A stretch of 64,000 nucleotides of DNA, from positions 23,107,608 through 23,171,607 of the forward strand of contig NC_088300.1 of NCBI RefSeq assembly GCF_032854445.1, given 5' to 3'. Position numbers and translations under genes: made by a program. The notes beneath the pieces are model-generated. The model saw only the letters and a program-made list of their open reading frames with translations, ran no database searches and was not told where the DNA came from. This DNA comes from Liolophura sinensis. Taxonomy: Eukaryota; Mollusca; Polyplacophora; Chitonida; Chitonidae. Shown piece after piece: positions 63,178 through 64,000 of the stretch; the stretch's first letter is position 1; every line of letters begins with the position of its first letter.

Positions 63178-63970
63178 TTAACCGCTCAGGGCATTCGAAC
63201 ATAATCCGTCCGTTGAGCTATAACTTTGGCAGTACAAAGTCTTTAACATCGGATCAGACAACATGTAAGGCATATAGACATTATTGAAGACACCATAAGG
63301 CTCGGAATCATGTTCTACATCTACGTCATCATCAAAGGTCAGTTTTAGTGGAGGGATATCAGGAAGGGCAGGTAAATTAAAAATACACTCAGGAGTCACT
63401 TCCGGTAAACTGTCTGAACTACCAGTGACTCCGTTATATGCTGATGACCATGTTTCGAGGTAACACTGGGACGTAACTCTACATGCAACTTCGTTACCCA
63501 TATTAAATTCGGGACTTGAGAACTCTTCCAAAGAGCCGTAACCGCTGCTGTCAGACACACACACTGAGGTGTCACTTCTGGTGTCAGTATCAAGGGTCAC
63601 TGACTCTTCCGACCACATACATGGGTTATCACACGGCGGTATAGGACTGAAATTTTGACTCAGTGGGCTCCCATGCACAATGTCCGACACTTTGTGTTGA
63701 GAGTTAGATTGGACTTCGTTATGATCCTCCAAATTACACATCTGGAGCTGGAACAGTTTAGCCGGAGATGGACTGGTGTCGAGGATGTTCTGGAAAGCCT
63801 CCATTCTGTGAGTCAAGGATAACACACAACCTTCCCATAATCCATTGGCGTTGACTTGTTGGAATCCTGACCGTAATGCGTTGGATCCAGAGAACTTATT
63901 AGTCGGTCGGTAATCTCCTCGGGCAAAGGTCAGCAGGCTCTTTGGGATAATGCTCCACAGAAAAGCAGAC
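63178..63970 (-). CDS. Forkhead gene D, exon 2 only (gene continues past the window)
   Basis: Begins after a TTTCAG/G acceptor (exon start at 63970) and is open to a stop at 63178. It encodes wing 2 (SAFLWSIIPKSLLTFARGDY), SDSSGYGSL, PALPDIPPLKLTFDDD and the Tyr-rich end of Fox C. It differs from C at scattered residues (for example FSGSN where C has FSVSN). AATAAA at 63052-63057. Exon 1 should start about 180 bp beyond 63970, outside the window. Confidence 0.88.
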
Positions 63971-64000
63971 CTGAAACACATCAAATAAGAATTGTCAGTG

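Overview
The window looks like nuclear DNA of a spiralian invertebrate, most likely a mollusc. It is AT-rich, its genes are split by short introns with GT/AG ends, and it carries several copies of a tRNA-headed SINE whose central and tail sequence I know from molluscan (and related) genomes. The genus cannot be read from the sequence.

Two gene families account for nearly everything. The first is a tandem array of divergent forkhead (Fox) transcription factor genes, all on the minus strand. Each has two coding exons, and a phase-2 intron of 159-201 bp cuts the forkhead domain in wing 1. I count 13 loci. A1-A8 (1-37.4 kb) sit in units of about 5.16 kb. B, C, B', C' and D (44-64 kb) are more divergent. 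A2, A3, A4, A6, A7, B, C, B' and C' have open coding sequences. A1 is frameshifted near its C terminus, A5 is frameshifted before the conserved C-terminal motif, A8 is a degraded pseudogene, and D is cut by the window end (only exon 2 is present).

The second family is one intact three-exon tetraspanin gene of the peripherin/RDS/ROM1 type (39952-42592, plus strand) just before the B Fox gene. Both intron positions and phases agree with vertebrate PRPH2 as I remember it. Every A-type spacer carries a plus-strand relic of the 5' end of this tetraspanin gene (flank plus part of exon 1). The ancestral repeat unit was therefore a convergent tetraspanin(+)/Fox(-) pair. The Fox member kept amplifying while the tetraspanin survived only once.

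The 42.4-59.6 kb part is an 8.59 kb direct tandem duplication containing tetraspanin exon-3 tail, B and C. I found only a one-base difference between the copies, in a poly-G run. Its junction at 51013 has 5 bp of microhomology (ACGGA), lies beside a G-quadruplex-prone Gly-codon tract, and removes the TATA box and upstream element from the first C gene.

Each intact Fox gene has a TATA-like box about 90-100 bp before its ATG and a shared 23-bp upstream element beyond it. Most have an AATAAA signal about 115-125 bp after the stop. No rRNA, functional tRNA or CRISPR array was seen.
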